64,000 bases of DNA, from the NCBI GenBank assembly GCA_963798775.1, contig CAWCUK010000001.1:310001-374000 (forward strand). Direction: 5' to 3'. The translations under genes were made by a program, and so were the position numbers. Source of the DNA: CAWCUK01 sp963798775. GTDB lineage: Bacteria > Bacteroidota > Ignavibacteria > Ignavibacteriales > Ignavibacteriaceae. A model generated the notes under the pieces. It was not told the origin of the DNA. It made no database searches and saw only the letters and a list, made by a program, of their open reading frames with translations. This document shows, one piece after another, positions 61,948 through 64,000 of the stretch. Within the stretch, counting starts at the first letter, position 1. Each line of letters opens with the position of its first letter.

Positions 61948-63043
61948 ATGCAACTGTTTAAAACTATATCAATAGCCTTTTTTTTCGCTTTTATTTTAAA
62001 AGCAGAACCGATTTTAAACATATTCCCCTGCTTCAGCTAATGTAAAGTCGGATACTCCTCTTAGCATGCAAGTAAAAATTCAAAATTCCTCCGATATTAC
62101 CGGGACAAATTTTATAATTAAATTCGATACCACATATTTGCAATTCAATCAGGCTACAGCAGGTACATTTTTGGGATTAGCGGATGAGGCTGATTTTACC
62201 GCCGCATTAATAAATTCTAATCAAATAAAAATAGAATACAGTAGAAAAGATGAAAGCTCGAAAGATGGTTCCGGTACTTTGTGCAATTTAATTTTTAAGC
62301 CTAAAAAATCTGGTTATGCCAGTGTGGAATTTTATTCGGCAAATCTTTTTTCTCATCACGCAGAATTAACTTACACCACTTACGGAGCAATATTAAATAT
62401 AACCGCCAATATCAAGGTTAAAGTATTTTTAGAAGGAGCATTTAACGGCACAGCGATGAATAGCGCGGCAAGCGATTATATCTCCAAAGCTCAACCATAT
62501 TCAATAGCGCCGTGGAATTATATGGAATCGGAACAAGTTGCTGATACTTTCTTAACCAACCATAAAAATATAGTAGATTGGCTCCTAGTTGAGCTAAGAA
62601 GCCCTAATTCTCCCGATGTTGTAATCCAGAAAAAGGTTTGTTTCCTTTTAACCGACGGCAGTTTGGCAGAACTTGACGGAACTGTGCCTTTAAGATTTTC
62701 AGTTACCGGTGGGAAATATTATTTAGCAGTATTTCACAGAAATCATTTCCCTTTAATTAGTTCAGCAAAAGTTTCACTTGATATTATTCCTAATCGTTAT
62801 GATTTTACAACTTCAGCCACAGCTTCATCCAATCATGCTTTAAAGGAAGTTAAGGAGGGAGTTTACTGCTTGATAAGCGGAGATACAAATTCAGACGGTT
62901 TTATAAATGCGGAAGATAGAATAGAAATATGGAATCAACGGAATACTATCGGCTATAATAAGTGTGATATCTTTTTAGACGGGGTTATAAACGCGCAGGA
63001 TAGAATAACAATTTGGAATAATAGAAATACATCCGCAAAATAA
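61948..63043 (+). pseudogene. Cohesin/dockerin-like secreted protein, frameshifted after its signal peptide
   Basis: From the ATG at 61948 (GAGGATAAG upstream) the first frame gives a signal peptide, MQLFKTISIAFFFAFILKAE, and stops after 30 residues. The main frame carries on with SPASANVKSDTPLSMQVKIQ, and one extra base near 62018-62026 explains the break. Then come a cohesin-like domain (FIIKFDTTYLQFNQATAGTF), a middle domain (VFLEGAFNGTAMNSAAS, APWNYMESEQ, VDWLLVELRSPNSP, FHRNHFPLI), and a C-terminal dockerin-like pair: GDTNSDGFINAEDRIEIWN (canonical calcium loop) and DIFLDGVINAQDRITIWNNR. The gene lacks a T9SS sorting domain. Confidence 0.8.
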
Positions 63044-63073
63044 ATAGTTATTTAAATTCTGAAGAAATTTATG

Positions 63074-63106
63074 AGGTTGTGCTTTTAAGAAGTACAACCT
63101 TTTTAT
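63074..63106 (+). terminator. Terminator of the sigma-54-linked operon
   Basis: AGGTTGT (63074-63080) and ACAACCT (63094-63100), with an inner CTT/AAG pair, are followed by TTTTATT, 30 bases after the last stop. Confidence 0.72.
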
Positions 63107-63169
63107 TAAAAAATTTAGTTACTGAAATGAAACGAATTTTTAATATTAGAATAATCAATCGAAAATTTT

Positions 63170-64000
63170 TTACTTTGCCGCAAAACCCGATTTAGAAATC
63201 AATTCCTTAGCGCTTACCGCAATAGATTCATTCTCAAAAGATACTCTGAAAGTTCCGCCCGTTCCCTCTCTTATTTTCAGAAGTTCAATATCTTTTATAT
63301 CAATGCCGTTATTGAATAACAAGCTAGTTAATTTACTTAAAACTCCAGGTTCGTCTTTTACGGAAATGAAAACATCAACTAAAGGATTTATAAAACCCTT
63401 TGTATTTTTAGGGATTTCGTCGCGCAGATTCTGAGCTGAATTAAAAAGTGATTTTATACTTTTAGGATTTTCTTTCTCAAGCGAATCTTCTAAAATGTTT
63501 AAATTTTTATGAAGCAGTTCAATTGCTTTAACAATTTCCGCTTTATTCATTTTAAATATCGGTTCCCAAATATTAAATCCGCTGGCGGCAATACGTGTCA
63601 TATCTCTAAATCCGCCGGCGGCAAAATCGAGATAATTTACATCTTCATTATCTTCATAAGATTTTACCGAATTAACAAGCGCCACCGAAAGCAGCTGAGG
63701 CAAATGGCTTACACGCGCAATAATTTTATCGTGAAGATAAGGATTTAAGAGTCTTACTCTGGCACCGAGGTTTTTTACTACCGAAAGTACTTCATCAGTT
63801 TTTTTAGATTTTTTTTCAGAATCAGAAATTATGTAAACGGAGTTTTCAAAAAGCAAAGAATCGGAATTTTTAAATCCGCCGACTTCCTTTCCTGTCATTG
63901 GATGGCCGCCGATATAGAATCCTTTCTTCTTTATTTTGTTCCACGTTTCTTCAAAAATTCCTTTTACACCGCAAACATCTGAGATAATTGTTTCATCATT
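63170..64000 (-). CDS. tyrA: Prephenate dehydrogenase with ACT domain (start lies beyond window)
   Basis: Makes 4-hydroxyphenylpyruvate from prephenate in tyrosine synthesis. The open frame runs to the window edge, giving at least 277 residues of the C-terminal part. It has IISDVCGVKGIFEETWNKIK near the edge, then FYIGGHPMTGKEVGGF (substrate and active-site block), HDKIIARVSHLPQLLSVAL and AAGGFRDMTRIAASGFNIWE. A C-terminal ACT domain (about the last 75 residues, DVFISVKDEPGVLSKLTSLL) suggests feedback by tyrosine. The N-terminal NAD-binding half is outside the window. Confidence 0.9.
   Translation of the reverse strand, partial: NDETIISDVCGVKGIFEETWNKIKKKGFYIGGHPMTGKEVGGFKNSDSLLFENSVYIISDSEKKSKKTDEVLSVVKNLGARVRLLNPYLHDKIIARVSHLPQLLSVALVNSVKSYEDNEDVNYLDFAAGGFRDMTRIAASGFNIWEPIFKMNKAEIVKAIELLHKNLNILEDSLEKENPKSIKSLFNSAQNLRDEIPKNTKGFINPLVDVFISVKDEPGVLSKLTSLLFNNGIDIKDIELLKIREGTGGTFRVSFENESIAVSAKELISKSGFAAK

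Overview
The window is AT-rich chromosomal DNA of a free-living, diderm bacterium of the Bacteroidota/Chlorobi side, most like the Ignavibacteria. Points in favour: a secreted protein with the type IX secretion (T9SS) C-terminal sorting region typical of that group (YPNPFNP motif, near 61.3 kb), a T9SS plug-like DUF5103 protein, a DUF4837 lipoprotein, an LptD-type outer-membrane protein, and an mDAP-type MurE. Unlike Bacteroidia, many genes have clear Shine-Dalgarno sequences and several promoters look like ordinary -35/-10 pairs. This placement is an inference from families, not from a marker-gene tree.

Layout. 1-6.6 kb: the end of yajQ, an unknown gene, an O-methyltransferase, glnE and a DUF2723 membrane protein. 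6.6-14.7 kb (minus strand): DUF4837 lipoprotein, polyprenol/diacylglycerol kinase-like protein, ftsH, hpt, tilS, ribE, ribD, greA. 15.1-31.6 kb (minus strand): a complete division and cell-wall (dcw) cluster in the order mraZ, rsmH, ftsL, ftsI, murE, murF, mraY, murD, ftsW, murG, a PH-like membrane gene, murC, ftsQ, ftsA, ftsZ, preceded by three 10-bp-spaced MraZ operator boxes. 31.8-33.4 kb: tRNA-Thr(CGU), a 31-residue basic ribosomal-type protein, a zinc-ribbon/TPR protein and an HU-family protein. 33.6-58 kb: housekeeping and accessory genes (S9 peptidase, cupin, DUF819 permease, GMP reductase, oligoendopeptidase F, NYN protein, LptD, ROK kinase, Gfo/Idh/MocA oxidoreductase, T9SS plug-like protein, three-gene NAD(P) transhydrogenase, agmatine deiminase plus N-carbamoylputrescine amidase, histone-deacetylase-like enzyme, two MORN-repeat proteins). 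58.4-63.1 kb (plus strand): a sigma-54 activator followed by a well-formed -24/-12 promoter and a four-gene operon (CheW-like, cohesin-like T9SS cargo, degenerate receiver, cohesin/dockerin-like secreted protein). The window ends inside a prephenate dehydrogenase gene.

Most notable: (1) a greA promoter whose predicted transcript runs straight into a strong intrinsic terminator before greA, an arrangement like the E. coli greA leader; (2) the sigma-54-linked operon joining signalling parts with secreted cohesin/dockerin-like proteins; (3) an apparent split of ftsQ, with the membrane segment and POTRA domain in different frames; (4) a cluster of single-base frameshifts from 34 to 62 kb in otherwise well-conserved genes (S9 peptidase, DUF819, pepF three times, lptD, pntA2, HDAC, dockerin protein). 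The last pattern most simply suggests uncorrected indels in the assembly, although real inactivation cannot be excluded from sequence alone.
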